From JAEZAF01 sp964395665 (GTDB lineage: Bacteria; Chloroflexota; Anaerolineae; Aggregatilineales; Phototrophicaceae): a DNA stretch of 64,000 nt. Position numbers and translations under genes: made by a program. Shown piece by piece: positions 33,735 through 42,211 of the stretch (its first letter is position 1; each line of letters opens with the position of its first letter). The stretch covers positions 3,206-67,205 of the forward strand of contig CAYNDH010000006.1 of the NCBI GenBank assembly GCA_964395665.1. The letters run 5' to 3'. The notes beneath the pieces are model-generated. The model did not search any database. It saw nothing but the letters and a program-made list of their open reading frames with translations, and was not told where the DNA came from.

Positions 33735-34706
33735 ATGAGTGAAGTAACTGCATTTTCTGACCGCATCCGTGAACGCTATCCCGAAGGGCTGACCGGTATT
33801 TTCGCCCCCGGTGGAACACGCACCACCTTTATACTCGATCACCAGCGAAATCAGGAAAATCCCGGTCTGATTCCCGATTTTTCAGAATACACCGATTACG
33901 CCTTTGGACGCCTGTTTGATCTGATCGAAATCTTCTTTGATTTAGGCTGTCAGAATCTGATTATCCCGCTTTTTTCCTATCAGGGCTTTTATGAGCGTGG
34001 AGAGGAATACCGGGAACAGGCTGCGCGCATGTGCCTGCGCGTGATCGACGATGCCAAGATCGCCTTTTACCAGCGCCACGAGATTGATCCGTATCCTGTA
34101 GGGATTGATACCCTGCTTCACCTGCCCGAAGACCAGTTTGCCCATCAGCTTGGGCGCGAATTTGAGCGCTTTCAGCAGGACTGGCCCTATCAGGACGGAC
34201 GCCGCAAAATCATTCTGGAAGTCGCGCCGATCCCGCTTTTCTCTTTCTGGCGTGCACATCAGGTGATGGGTGAAGCCGAACGCCTTGCGCTTGAAACCGC
34301 GCTTGAGCAGACCACCGATCTGCGCGAGATGCACGATCAACTGTATCGCTACTATGCGCGTGCGGTTTACGGCACCGATCTCCCCATGCCGCATTTCTAT
34401 CTGGGTTCGAACCGTAACGGTGATATAAAAGTCCGTTCCATGCTGCCGATGTCGATGATCTGCGGCGGCCCCTTCAGGATGTTCTTTACACCCTACCCGT
34501 CACTGTATCTGACGCAAGAGATCATCCAATCCATCCTTGAAGATCTGGCGTTTGGCAAGCCGTTACGTTCTACCAAAACAGATTACAGCGGGCAGATTAC
34601 CCGTGATCTGCTGGAAGTTGAACATCAGCGCATCTTACAGCTTAGTGCAGATCCCGGCAGCACCATCGGTATGGTGCGCAGGCTTCAGCCTGACCACACC
34701 AGATAA
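33735..34706 (+). CDS. Rv3378c-like cis-prenyltransferase-fold diterpene enzyme
   Basis: 323 residues. It resembles mycobacterial tuberculosinyl transferase Rv3378c: IFAPGGTRTTFILD (22-35) aligns with FPFDGTRRWFHLE, and LIIPLFSYQGFYERGEEYREQAARMCLRVIDDAKIAFYQRHEI (75-117) aligns with ISPIFSDDLLDRGDRY...DEEILSFYKEHEV, with the same spacing. Rv3378c is a Z-prenyl-synthase-fold enzyme that acts on the bicyclic diphosphate from the class II cyclase Rv3377c, as the partner cyclase here suggests. The Asp at the start of the DGTRR motif is Gly here (PGGTR, 25-29), which may change chemistry. Alignment is by eye. Confidence 0.7.
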   Translation: MSEVTAFSDRIRERYPEGLTGIFAPGGTRTTFILDHQRNQENPGLIPDFSEYTDYAFGRLFDLIEIFFDLGCQNLIIPLFSYQGFYERGEEYREQAARMCLRVIDDAKIAFYQRHEIDPYPVGIDTLLHLPEDQFAHQLGREFERFQQDWPYQDGRRKIILEVAPIPLFSFWRAHQVMGEAERLALETALEQTTDLREMHDQLYRYYARAVYGTDLPMPHFYLGSNRNGDIKVRSMLPMSMICGGPFRMFFTPYPSLYLTQEIIQSILEDLAFGKPLRSTKTDYSGQITRDLLEVEHQRILQLSADPGSTIGMVRRLQPDHTR

Positions 34707-34743
34707 CACACACGTTCAATAAAACATACGCTGGATAAAACAG

Positions 34744-35442
34744 ATGCATTCCACACAACCCGCGATGCCGCCAACGGATCTGTCGCATATACAGACATGG
34801 CTGGTAGATTTTGACGAAACGCTGGCCGTCAGCAGCCTGTCATGGGTGCTTCAGCACCAGTTCCCGCTATTCTGCCGCGAACATCAACTGGCGTATGATG
34901 CAGCACGCCTGGATCAGGTGATCCTATCCTTGCAGGAAATCGGCAGGCAGAATCCCGATACGGCCTATCTGATGGGCCAGTTATTCGAAATGATGGCATG
35001 GCCGACGGATCTTCAGGGCCAGTTCGAAGCTGACCTCAAGGCAAATTACACCCCCAGCCTTTTTGAGGACAGCATCCCTTTCCTGAAACGGTTACATGAA
35101 GATAATCGCCGTGTTTACATTGTCTCGAACAACAGGTACACCCCAAAGCATGTTCAGCTTTTTGGGCTGGAGCCGTACATCTGTGGCGTTTTTACGCCTC
35201 ACATCTGTCCCGATACACAGCCGAAGCCCCACAACAGCCTGTGGGCCTATCTCACAGCGCAGCATACCGACATCAATCCGCAGGCCACCGTCGTCGTCGG
35301 TGATGATCCGTGGTCAGATGGGGCTTTTGCGCAAGGCTGCAACCTACCCTGCTGGATTGTGGATCGTGCGCAGCGCTTCACGGAGATGTATAAACAAAAA
35401 CCGTACTATTGGGTACGGTCGCTGCTTGATATTCCCGTGTAA
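34744..35442 (+). CDS. HAD-family phosphatase (PPA/pyrimidine nucleotidase-like)
   Basis: 232 residues. HAD motif I VDFDETLAV (D22, D24), motif II IVSNN (118-122), a Lys region TQPKPHNSLW and motif III/IV VVVGDDPWSDG. Helical cap between motifs I and II. It starts 37 bases after the Rv3378c-like gene, same strand. A role in dephosphorylating a diterpenyl (di)phosphate or recycling precursor is possible but only inferred from position. Its stop lies 12 bases from the convergent receiver gene. Confidence 0.8.
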   Translation: MHSTQPAMPPTDLSHIQTWLVDFDETLAVSSLSWVLQHQFPLFCREHQLAYDAARLDQVILSLQEIGRQNPDTAYLMGQLFEMMAWPTDLQGQFEADLKANYTPSLFEDSIPFLKRLHEDNRRVYIVSNNRYTPKHVQLFGLEPYICGVFTPHICPDTQPKPHNSLWAYLTAQHTDINPQATVVVGDDPWSDGAFAQGCNLPCWIVDRAQRFTEMYKQKPYYWVRSLLDIPV

Positions 35443-35454
35443 AGCGGTGAGTCC

Positions 35455-35838
35455 TCAGTTTCGCAGTTGGCGCCGGGTTAACCGCTCCGCAAGTCGCGAA
35501 AACTCATTGACATCAATCGGCTTATAAACCACGAAGTCCGCTTCTCTATCCACTTCATCTGCTGCCATGTGGGCATTTGCAGTCATCACGATGACAGACA
35601 TTGTGCCTTGCAGATTTCTGGCGCGGATTTCACGCATCACACCCAGGCCATCAAGCTCAGGCATCTCCAGGTCAAGGATCAGAAGATCGAACCTGCGCTC
35701 CTGTAGAAGAATGACGGCTTCCAGCCCATTTTCCGCATGGGTTACCTGATAACCAACGTGTTCGAGAGCCAGGGCACATAAATCCCGATTGAAGAAATTG
35801 TCGTCGGCAATCAGTGCTGTAGGTGGCATAACATACAT
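35455..35838 (-). CDS. Third stand-alone receiver protein, convergent with the cluster
   Basis: 127 residues (or 124 from ATG 35829). Receiver domain: ADDNFFNRDL, phospho-acceptor Asp in LILDLEMPELDG, VMTANAH and YKPIDVNEF. It ends 12 bases from the HAD gene on the other strand, so read-through of either transcript would be antisense to the other. It may be a third component of the same relay. Confidence 0.87.
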   Translation of the reverse strand: MYVMPPTALIADDNFFNRDLCALALEHVGYQVTHAENGLEAVILLQERRFDLLILDLEMPELDGLGVMREIRARNLQGTMSVIVMTANAHMAADEVDREADFVVYKPIDVNEFSRLAERLTRRQLRN

Positions 35839-35984
35839 TCCGATCTGTTTTTCCCCTCACATGGCAAACTTGATTCTAACTTAAAATACGGATAGGCAGA
35901 CGTAACGTTTTTATGATTACAGATTTCTAATAAATAAAATATTGATGCTACGATAAGAATGTCATCGCACGGCTGTAAGAAATG

Positions 35985-36010
35985 AAAACGGACGCTGGTT
36001 ACTGCGTCCG
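35985..36010 (-). terminator. Terminator of the AraC/DUF1801/YdeI unit
   Basis: Stem CGGACGC (35989-35995) / GCGTCCG (36004-36010), followed on the minus strand by TTTT (complement of 35985-35988), 50 bases after the stop at 36060. The rest of 35839-36059 shows nothing recognisable. Confidence 0.75.
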
Positions 36011-36059
36011 CTTTGTGGTTCGTTAATGATACGGTGATGCCGTCATGCGGTCGAAAGTG

Positions 36060-36512
36060 TTACACCTTGCCCTCACGGAAGGTGCTGACCGACTTCCCGA
36101 TGCGTCGCTGGCGGGTTTCGGCGGTTTTGGCCTGCTCAATGGCTTCGACGTGCCGCCGCTTGTTGCTATAGGACAGGCTCTCAAAGAAGCGTTTGGCTTC
36201 CGGTTCAGCCTCAAGCGCTGCGGCCAGATCATCCGGTACGGTGATCGTGCGCGGTTCGGTATCCAGTTCCAGCTCAAGCTCCACTTCATCGCCGCCTGCA
36301 ACACCGGCCCCGGCGCGATTCTCGGCACTCAACGAAATCAGGTAGGTTCCACCCATTGGCGCGATGCTGCTGCGATAGCTATAACTGCCGTTGACCGTCA
36401 CTTTCACCGGCGGACGCTTGCCTGATCCAAGCCCGATCACGATGTCTTCGGGGATCTCGAAACCGGTCGTGTTTTTGCCGCTCTGCAGAACAGTGGTACG
36501 CAATTTCACCAT
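36060..36512 (-). CDS. YdeI/OmpD-associated-like protein with DUF1905 domain
   Basis: 150 residues, AGGAGA before the ATG. The N-terminal half is the DUF1905 beta-barrel (FEIPEDIVIGLGSGKRPPVKVTVNG, YRSSIAPMGGTYLISLSAENR). The C-terminal half has the YdeI/OmdA helix pattern DDLAAALEAEPEAKRFFESLSYSNKRRHVEAIEQAKTAETRQRRI. The cellular role of this family is poorly defined; some members protect against bacteriocins or oxidative stress. It forms a likely operon with the DUF1801 and AraC-type genes (gaps 63 and 57 bases). Confidence 0.82.
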   Translation of the reverse strand: MVKLRTTVLQSGKNTTGFEIPEDIVIGLGSGKRPPVKVTVNGSYSYRSSIAPMGGTYLISLSAENRAGAGVAGGDEVELELELDTEPRTITVPDDLAAALEAEPEAKRFFESLSYSNKRRHVEAIEQAKTAETRQRRIGKSVSTFREGKV

Positions 36513-36575
36513 GAGTTTTCTCCTGTATCGCTCGTCCTGAATGAGAGGTTTCGCCGTGTGAGGGTTTGCGGACAG

Positions 36576-36917
36576 CTATCCATTCGCCTGTTGGGTCAGC
36601 GAGGTCAGCAGATCATAATCGACAGCCTGCCCTTCGCGGATTTTGATCGTCCTGCGGTCGCCATTATCGGAAGCCTCAAACAGGCCTTCTGGCGTTTCGA
36701 GCGACTGCGCATTGAAGATCGTATAACTCACCCATCCTTTGGCCGGGCCAAGCACACCGACATACTGCTTGCCCTTCATAAAATGCGGCTTGCCATACTG
36801 AAGGCGCTCGCTGACATCTGGCACAACCTGATGGATGATCTCACGGATGCGCTGGCAGACTTCCTGCTGCCACGGCTGGCTGAGGTTATCGATATAGGTG
36901 GTGATGTCGGTATTCAT
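36576..36917 (-). CDS. DUF1801 (YdhG-like) small protein
   Basis: 113 residues, AGGAGA before the ATG. Family pattern: QPWQQEVCQRIREIIHQVVPDVSERLQYGKPHF, then a beta-rich part (KQYVGVLGPAKGWVSYTIFNAQSLETPEGLFEASDNGDRRTIKI). DUF1801 proteins are small iron-chaperone (frataxin-like) candidates of uncertain function. Middle gene of a three-gene unit. Confidence 0.82.
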   Translation of the reverse strand: MNTDITTYIDNLSQPWQQEVCQRIREIIHQVVPDVSERLQYGKPHFMKGKQYVGVLGPAKGWVSYTIFNAQSLETPEGLFEASDNGDRRTIKIREGQAVDYDLLTSLTQQANG

Positions 36918-36974
36918 GGGGCTGTCTCCTGAGATTCAATCCGGCTGTATCTGCGTGACTGTTCTCAGGATAAC

Positions 36975-37688
36975 TCATTCGAAGAGCGCCGTCTTGAATA
37001 AAAACGACATCGTCTGTGCCGTCGGTTCGTTGAGGATTTGGGCCGGCGTCTGTGCCATATACTGCTTCAGTGCGCGTGTCAGATGCGGCTGATCGGCATA
37101 ACCTGCCCGGTCAACCACATCGAGAATCGGCACGCCCTGCCGCAGCAGCAGCGTGGCATAGCGGGCGCGCTCGATCTGGAATGCCGTGCTGTGTGTAATG
37201 CCAGTCGCACGCAGATAGCGCCGCTGTACAGAGCGCAGCGAGAGGTCCTGCGGCTGGTTGTGAAGCACAGAGTCAACCACCGGTTCCTTTACCAACAGGC
37301 CGTCACGCACAAGCCGATCGACAAAGGTATCGACATTTTCATACGTGGGGAACTGCCACGAGTCGCCGTTCAGGTGAAACGACTGTCCCACACCTTCCGG
37401 CAGAGTCATCGCGCCATTCACCAGACTGCTGGCCGGAATCAGCGGCATGAATGTCCCCAGTTTAAACACAATGCCGATGAACTCATCATGCTCCGGGCAG
37501 GGGACGGATGTAGCGGCGGTCTCCGGTCCACGGACCGTGAGCTTCATCCTGTCGCCATATTTCCAGATGCTCATCTGCCAGTGACTGAGCGCGACTGAGG
37601 TAAACACACCGGGATCGGGGCATTGACTGCGCCAGATACGCTCGACGTAAGGAGAATCAGAGAATTGTTCTTCAAAGATGAGTTTCAC
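36975..37688 (-). CDS. AraC-family transcriptional regulator
   Basis: 237 residues from GTG 37688, which has GGAGACAG upstream; a start 25 codons earlier is less likely. The N-terminal ligand domain contains RIWRSQCPDPG and FKLGTFMPLIP. The C-terminal AraC helix-turn-helix pair has LSLRSVQRRYLRATGITHSTAFQIERARYATLLLRQGVPILDVVDRAGYADQPHLTRALKQYMAQTPAQI. It probably controls the two small genes that follow. Confidence 0.87.
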   Translation of the reverse strand: MKLIFEEQFSDSPYVERIWRSQCPDPGVFTSVALSHWQMSIWKYGDRMKLTVRGPETAATSVPCPEHDEFIGIVFKLGTFMPLIPASSLVNGAMTLPEGVGQSFHLNGDSWQFPTYENVDTFVDRLVRDGLLVKEPVVDSVLHNQPQDLSLRSVQRRYLRATGITHSTAFQIERARYATLLLRQGVPILDVVDRAGYADQPHLTRALKQYMAQTPAQILNEPTAQTMSFLFKTALFE

Positions 37689-37795
37689 GCATCTGTCTCC
37701 GTACAGCCGACGAACAACGGGCAGCGCCGTAAAAGATCGGATGCAATCCTGAACGCGGCACATTTCCCACCTGATGATTATAGCCTAATGCAAAA

Positions 37796-37826
37796 CACCT
37801 GAGCAGGAGACAGCCCCGCCCAGGTG
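37796..37826 (-). terminator. Terminator of the secreted alpha/beta hydrolase gene
   Basis: Stem CACCTG (37796-37801) / CAGGTG (37821-37826), followed on the minus strand by TTTTG, 24 bases after the stop at 37850. Confidence 0.6.
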
Positions 37827-37849
37827 CTTTGAACCAAATGCGGACCGGC

Positions 37850-38800
37850 TCAGGGAGTCGGTGTGTCAAGGAACGGTGTCATCACCGGCAGCAGCAGATC
37901 ACCACGGAACAGGATGCCATAGTGTCCCGCTCCGGGAATGATCGCCAACTGCGATGCGGGAAGCACTGGCGCGAAGTCACCGGGGATGCCGCCGCCGAGC
38001 AGTTGGAAGAGTTCGAGCGCATGTGCAGGCTGAACACTGTCCGAATCACTGACGATCACCAGCACAGGCATCTCAAGCGCAGCGACATCCTCAGTCCAGT
38101 CGTAATCCTGTGCCATCAGGTCGCCGACCTTGCCGACCAGCGCAGGCCAACCGGTCTCGACATCCGGCGCGACACTGGCGAAGAACTGATACATCGGCGT
38201 CTCCAGCATCATCGCAGCAGCCTCAGCATTCATGCCCGACATCCCCGCCAGCACTTCAGGGTACCAACCGTCACGGCGGAAAGCCGTCGAGATCAGCACC
38301 AGTTTACGAACCATCTCCGGATGTCGAATCGCGGTTTGCAGTGCGACACCGCCCCCAAGTGAGAAACCCAGTACATCGACCGATTCGAGATCAAGCTGCT
38401 CGACCAGCGCAGCAACATCATCGGCCATCGCTTCAAAGCTCATAGGCCGGTCAATATCCGCCGTATGGCCGTGCGCCTGAAGCTCGACCACGATCACCTG
38501 ACGCGTCTGGGCAAACAGCGGAAGCAACTGGCTGAAATCCACGATCCCACCTAATCCGCCATGAAGCATCACCAGCGGATGACCGTCCTCGCCGTGAATC
38601 TCATAATAGAGCTGGAGGCCGTTGACATCAGCATAACCGGTAACGAGTGCGGCGTCTGGTGCTTCGGCTGTAGCGGCTGGATCATCCTGACCCGCTGGAT
38701 CAGCCGGATCAGCCGGAGCGTCCTGTGCCACGACAAAAACGGATGTCGTCAGTGCGATCACAACGACAATAGCAACCCTGGTAAGCGATCTGAACAGCAT
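37850..38800 (-). CDS. Secreted alpha/beta hydrolase
   Basis: 316 residues, GGGGGA before the ATG. Signal peptide (hydrophobic 8-25, ending VVA-Q), an Ala/Asp/Pro linker (DAPADPADPAGQDDPAA), then a haloperoxidase/esterase-like fold: MLHGGLGG, ELQAHGHT, nucleophile elbow GFSLGGG, acid in VSDSDSV and His in PGAGHYGIL. It would act outside the membrane on an unknown ester or amide. It stands alone between terminators, downstream of the oxidase operon. Confidence 0.87.
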   Translation of the reverse strand: MLFRSLTRVAIVVVIALTTSVFVVAQDAPADPADPAGQDDPAATAEAPDAALVTGYADVNGLQLYYEIHGEDGHPLVMLHGGLGGIVDFSQLLPLFAQTRQVIVVELQAHGHTADIDRPMSFEAMADDVAALVEQLDLESVDVLGFSLGGGVALQTAIRHPEMVRKLVLISTAFRRDGWYPEVLAGMSGMNAEAAAMMLETPMYQFFASVAPDVETGWPALVGKVGDLMAQDYDWTEDVAALEMPVLVIVSDSDSVQPAHALELFQLLGGGIPGDFAPVLPASQLAIIPGAGHYGILFRGDLLLPVMTPFLDTPTP

Positions 38801-38872
38801 ATCGGTTCCCCCTTTTGAGTGTCAATCGATAGCTGAATCATAGTTCAGACCGGGGAACAGATCTTGAACAAA

Positions 38873-38898
38873 AACGACAGCCGCTAAGGACTGTCGTT
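38873..38898 (-). terminator. Terminator of the cytochrome oxidase operon
   Basis: Stem AACGACAG (38873-38880) / CTGTCGTT (38891-38898), followed on the minus strand by TTTG, 70 bases after the PQQ-type gene stop. Confidence 0.75.
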
Positions 38899-38968
38899 CA
38901 ATTCACAGGTTGAAGTCTTGTTTAACCCTCCACGTTTGCAGGTAAGATTTAGTGATGCCTCTTACAGT

Positions 38969-40591
38969 CTACGAGTCGGTATCCTCAGTCACAGGCGTGC
39001 GCTGCTGTTCTGGCGTGGGCACTGCACCCTCACCCTGTAAACGTAGTGCAAACAGCACCGGATTACTTCCCAGACCCAGCGGGAAGATGATCGTGTCACC
39101 CGTAACGGCTGGCAGCGCATTAGTCCCACCCGGCGCGGCATATTCCCAGAGGATTTCGCCATCTTCGCGTGACAGGGCGTAAATGATCCCGTCCAGCGTT
39201 GCCGTGAATACCAGATCATTGACGACGGTCGTCCCAGCATAGCTCAGGGTATGAATCTCCGTCTCCCAGATCACCTCACCGGTGCTGGCATCCAGTGCCA
39301 TGACAAAGGCTGTCCCCTCTCGCGGGTCCATGCGCCCTTCAGAGCGCGGGACCGAATCCGGGCTTTCTTCTGCATCCCAGCCTGTCGCCGTAAATGGCGT
39401 CCCCAGATTGAGCACCACTGCATAGACGGTGTTATCAGCGAAGGCCATTGGATTTTCGACGCCGCCTAGCTGACCGGGATAAACAATTGTGGGTTCATCG
39501 AACGGGATTTCCTGAAGCTCATCATTCTGATGAATCCCGACTGCCGTATTCCACACGGTTTCGCCGGTTTCACGGTCAATGGCGACGATACGCCCCAGTT
39601 TGCCAGCACCAATCGCCAGCGGACGTTCCTCACCATCCACTTCAGCGGTGGTCAGAATCGGTGAAAGATGAAAATCAAGATCAAACAGGTCGTGAGGCTT
39701 GATCTGGTTGTACCACAGCAGCTCACCCGTCTGCCCGTCGAGTGCAATCATGGCATTGGTGTAAAGGTTCGGCCCCGGACGGCTGGTAGCATTCGGAAAC
39801 TCAATTGTCCCTGGGAACGGCGCAGGATTTCCCGTCCCCCAGAAGGTGACACCCGTCTCGACATCAATCCCCGGTGGATACCATATCCCGCCGCCGCTGT
39901 TCACTTCCGGATTGCCCCAGAAGCCTTCCTCCACAGTCTGAAATTCCCAGAGCGTCTCGCCATCTTCCGGGTTGACCGCGTAAATATGGCCGCTGGTGCC
40001 GCCCATATAACCGACATAATTCTGCTCACCTTCACCGGCGACGCCCGCCTGTGTGGTGATATAGAAATTCCCACCAAAGGCGTAAGGCTGGAATGCGCCG
40101 GATGGACGCCCTTCCATATTCTTCTGCCACAGTTCTTCACCGGTATTGATGTCAAGAGCAGAGTAATTATCAACATCACTGCTGACCACGACCTTGCCAT
40201 ATCCGATCCCCGGACCATTGGGGCCTAATACGGCCCGGTTATAGATCTTTTCCCAGATCACATCCCCGGTTTCAAAATCGAGTGCGAACACGTTGCTTTC
40301 AAGATCCTGAAAGTAGACCACGCCATTGGCAATCAGTGGTGTGGTGGCCGCTGCGCCCCATGTCCCGACGCCGGGGATGTCGAATGCCCATGCCACATCC
40401 AGCGTGTCAACATTCTCGGACGAAATCTCTGCATCCAGTGCCGCACGTGTATTGGCGTAATCGCGGTTTGCAAGCGGCCATTCTGCGGCGGCCTGTTCGA
40501 TTTCCGGCGGTAACGGGGAGTCACCCGCTTCCTGTGACAACGCCCCATTCAGGAGCAGCGTAAGTAACAGCACGATTCCAATCAAACGCAT
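38969..40591 (-). CDS. Exported PQQ-dependent-dehydrogenase-like beta-propeller
   Basis: 540 residues, GGAGG before the ATG. Signal peptide (1-19), then an eight-bladed quinoprotein-type propeller with repeated tryptophan motifs (TGDVIWEK, TGEELWQK, DGETLWEF, TGELLWYN, TGETVWNT, TGEVIWET, DGEILWEY). The segment IKPHDLFDLDFHLSPIL matches the HDLWD-x-D region that bears the catalytic Asp in PQQ dehydrogenases. No heme motif is in this chain, but a lipoprotein cytochrome c is encoded 48 bases upstream. Together they could oxidise an alcohol or sugar and feed electrons to the oxidase of the same operon. Whether PQQ and Ca or a lanthanide are bound cannot be settled here. Confidence 0.8.
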   Translation of the reverse strand: MRLIGIVLLLTLLLNGALSQEAGDSPLPPEIEQAAAEWPLANRDYANTRAALDAEISSENVDTLDVAWAFDIPGVGTWGAAATTPLIANGVVYFQDLESNVFALDFETGDVIWEKIYNRAVLGPNGPGIGYGKVVVSSDVDNYSALDINTGEELWQKNMEGRPSGAFQPYAFGGNFYITTQAGVAGEGEQNYVGYMGGTSGHIYAVNPEDGETLWEFQTVEEGFWGNPEVNSGGGIWYPPGIDVETGVTFWGTGNPAPFPGTIEFPNATSRPGPNLYTNAMIALDGQTGELLWYNQIKPHDLFDLDFHLSPILTTAEVDGEERPLAIGAGKLGRIVAIDRETGETVWNTAVGIHQNDELQEIPFDEPTIVYPGQLGGVENPMAFADNTVYAVVLNLGTPFTATGWDAEESPDSVPRSEGRMDPREGTAFVMALDASTGEVIWETEIHTLSYAGTTVVNDLVFTATLDGIIYALSREDGEILWEYAAPGGTNALPAVTGDTIIFPLGLGSNPVLFALRLQGEGAVPTPEQQRTPVTEDTDS

Positions 40592-40639
40592 TATGATTTC
40601 CTCCGATACCGTTCGTCTTTAGTCGCGAACCATTCACCA

Positions 40640-41017
40640 TCAGCGGGTTTGCTTGGGGAAAACAACCGATGCCGAGTTTCCCCACGTATTGCGAATATAA
40701 GAGATAACTGACGCCAGTTCTTCAGCGGTGAGGCTGTTTTTAAAGGGCGGCATCGAACCCTGCCCATTCAGGACCGTTTCAATCACCGGCACGGGATCAT
40801 GCAGTGTCACGAGAGGGTTACCCACCAGATTGGGATAAATTCGCGGAAAGCCCCCACCATCCATATTGTGACAGCGGGCGCAGTTCTCCAGATAGACATC
40901 AGCCCCCTGCTGGATCAGATCCTCTGGCTGATGGACAAAAGTGGTGTCAAATGTCTCATCGGCACATGCGCTCAGGATCAGCAGCAGAAACAACAGACTA
41001 AGCCCGATTTTTCGCAT
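40640..41017 (-). CDS. Lipoprotein monoheme cytochrome c
   Basis: 125 residues from ATG 41017, with GGAG upstream; it overlaps the end of the CtaG-like gene by 20 bases. Lipobox LLILSAC, then a class I cytochrome c with heme motif CARCH and distal Met in GQGSMPPFKNSLT. Probably the electron acceptor of the PQQ-type dehydrogenase encoded next, and donor to the caa3-type oxidase. Confidence 0.88.
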   Translation of the reverse strand: MRKIGLSLLFLLLILSACADETFDTTFVHQPEDLIQQGADVYLENCARCHNMDGGGFPRIYPNLVGNPLVTLHDPVPVIETVLNGQGSMPPFKNSLTAEELASVISYIRNTWGNSASVVFPKQTR

Positions 41018-41783
41018 CTCTTTTCTCCATGTCATAAAGCCAGCGCCCCAGCAGCCCCAGCATCGCAATCAGAAGGATGATTCCACCCGGCACCCACATG
41101 ATGAGTCCTGCAAGCTGCTGATCTTCCAGTGAAGCGTAGACCGCATACCAGTTCTGATTGGAAAAGGTCATCAGTGCGCCGAGTATGCTGCTGTGGACAG
41201 CCGTCGTGAACAGGGAGAACACGCCAATGGCACTGTGCCCACGAATACTCCACCAGAACAGCATGGCCGTCCCGAAAAATGAGGCATGTTCCAGCATATG
41301 GATGAACGGGTCGTTGACCGCAGCCTCATAAGGCCCCGGCAGATGCCAGAGCCACAACGCCAGCGCAAATGCCGTCCACGCAGTCAGCGGATGATTTAAC
41401 CCCTGCCATATCTGATTCAGCGTGCGGCGGCGATGCCACCCCTGCGCCAGCGATCGACGCCACCGCATCGGAACCATACCGATCAGGGCCAGCGGCGGCA
41501 GGCCAAGCACAAGCAGCGGCGGCGCGATCAGTGTCAGCAGCAGGTGCTGAATCATATGCACTGAAAGGAATGTCTCACCGTAGGTATCGATCGGTGAAAT
41601 CAGTGCCGCGAACAGCACCACCAGCCCGCTTAGAAAACAGAAGACCTGCCACTGCTGCACACCGCGCCCTGGGCCGGCTTTGCGCCACAATCGCCAGACA
41701 CCATCCATATATCGCCAGCACCCGAAGGCCAGCGCACCACCGATCAGGGGATTCCAGTTCCACGCGCTCCAGAACTCTGTCAT
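40998..41783 (-). CDS. CtaG/caa3-type cytochrome oxidase assembly factor
   Basis: 261 residues from ATG 41783; a GTG at 41804, overlapping the previous gene, is the alternative, and neither has a clear ribosome site. Seven or so membrane helices with the CtaG_Cox pattern: ISPIDTYGETFLSVHMIQHLLLTLIAPPLLVLGLPP, LWLWHLPGPYEAAV, HMLEHASFFGTAMLFWW. This family helps assemble the copper centres of caa3-type oxidases at the membrane. It lies in the oxidase operon. Confidence 0.88.
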   Translation of the reverse strand: MTEFWSAWNWNPLIGGALAFGCWRYMDGVWRLWRKAGPGRGVQQWQVFCFLSGLVVLFAALISPIDTYGETFLSVHMIQHLLLTLIAPPLLVLGLPPLALIGMVPMRWRRSLAQGWHRRRTLNQIWQGLNHPLTAWTAFALALWLWHLPGPYEAAVNDPFIHMLEHASFFGTAMLFWWSIRGHSAIGVFSLFTTAVHSSILGALMTFSNQNWYAVYASLEDQQLAGLIMWVPGGIILLIAMLGLLGRWLYDMEKRDAKNRA

Positions 41784-41794
41784 GGCAGCCGCTG

Positions 41795-42211
41795 TTATCC
41801 ACACGGTGGAAGCAGGAAAATCGGCACCAGCGAGATCACAATCAGCGCGGTGAAGATGATGTTGAGCGCCAGCCCAAGTTCAGCCATGAATCGGTGGCGG
41901 TTGATCTCCAGACTGTCATCATTCATCAGGTGCTGGCGGTTGCGGAATGCAAATACACCCGCAATCAGCGTAATCAGCCCCGAAATCACGGTCGCCACGA
42001 TCTGCACCACCTGAAGGCCAGTCAATGTGCCAACCGTAAAGGGAAACCATCCCCATTCACAGGTAAGCGATGTCAGTGGGTAAACGATCATCAGATGAAG
42101 CGCCCAGACGACAGTCCCAGCGACCAGGCTGAACCATAACTGCCAGCTTTTCACACCGGTTGGAGCGCGATCATCACTTGGCAACATACGTTCCATCGAC
42201 TCATCCCTCAT
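41795..42211 (-). CDS. Small membrane protein of the oxidase operon
   Basis: 138 residues with three hydrophobic helices (about 25-50, 60-88, 108-132) and no recognised catalytic motif. It overlaps the end of the CoxI-III gene by four bases (ATGA) and lies directly before CtaG, so it is translationally tied to the oxidase. A small structural subunit or assembly partner, occupying the place of subunit IV, is inferred. Confidence 0.7.
   Translation of the reverse strand: MRDESMERMLPSDDRAPTGVKSWQLWFSLVAGTVVWALHLMIVYPLTSLTCEWGWFPFTVGTLTGLQVVQIVATVISGLITLIAGVFAFRNRQHLMNDDSLEINRHRFMAELGLALNIIFTALIVISLVPIFLLPPCG

Noticed and set aside
40998..41017. Overlap of CtaG and cytochrome c genes as an annotation error
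   Set aside because: The cytochrome ATG has a good ribosome site and lipoprotein signal; a 20-base overlap is consistent with coupling.
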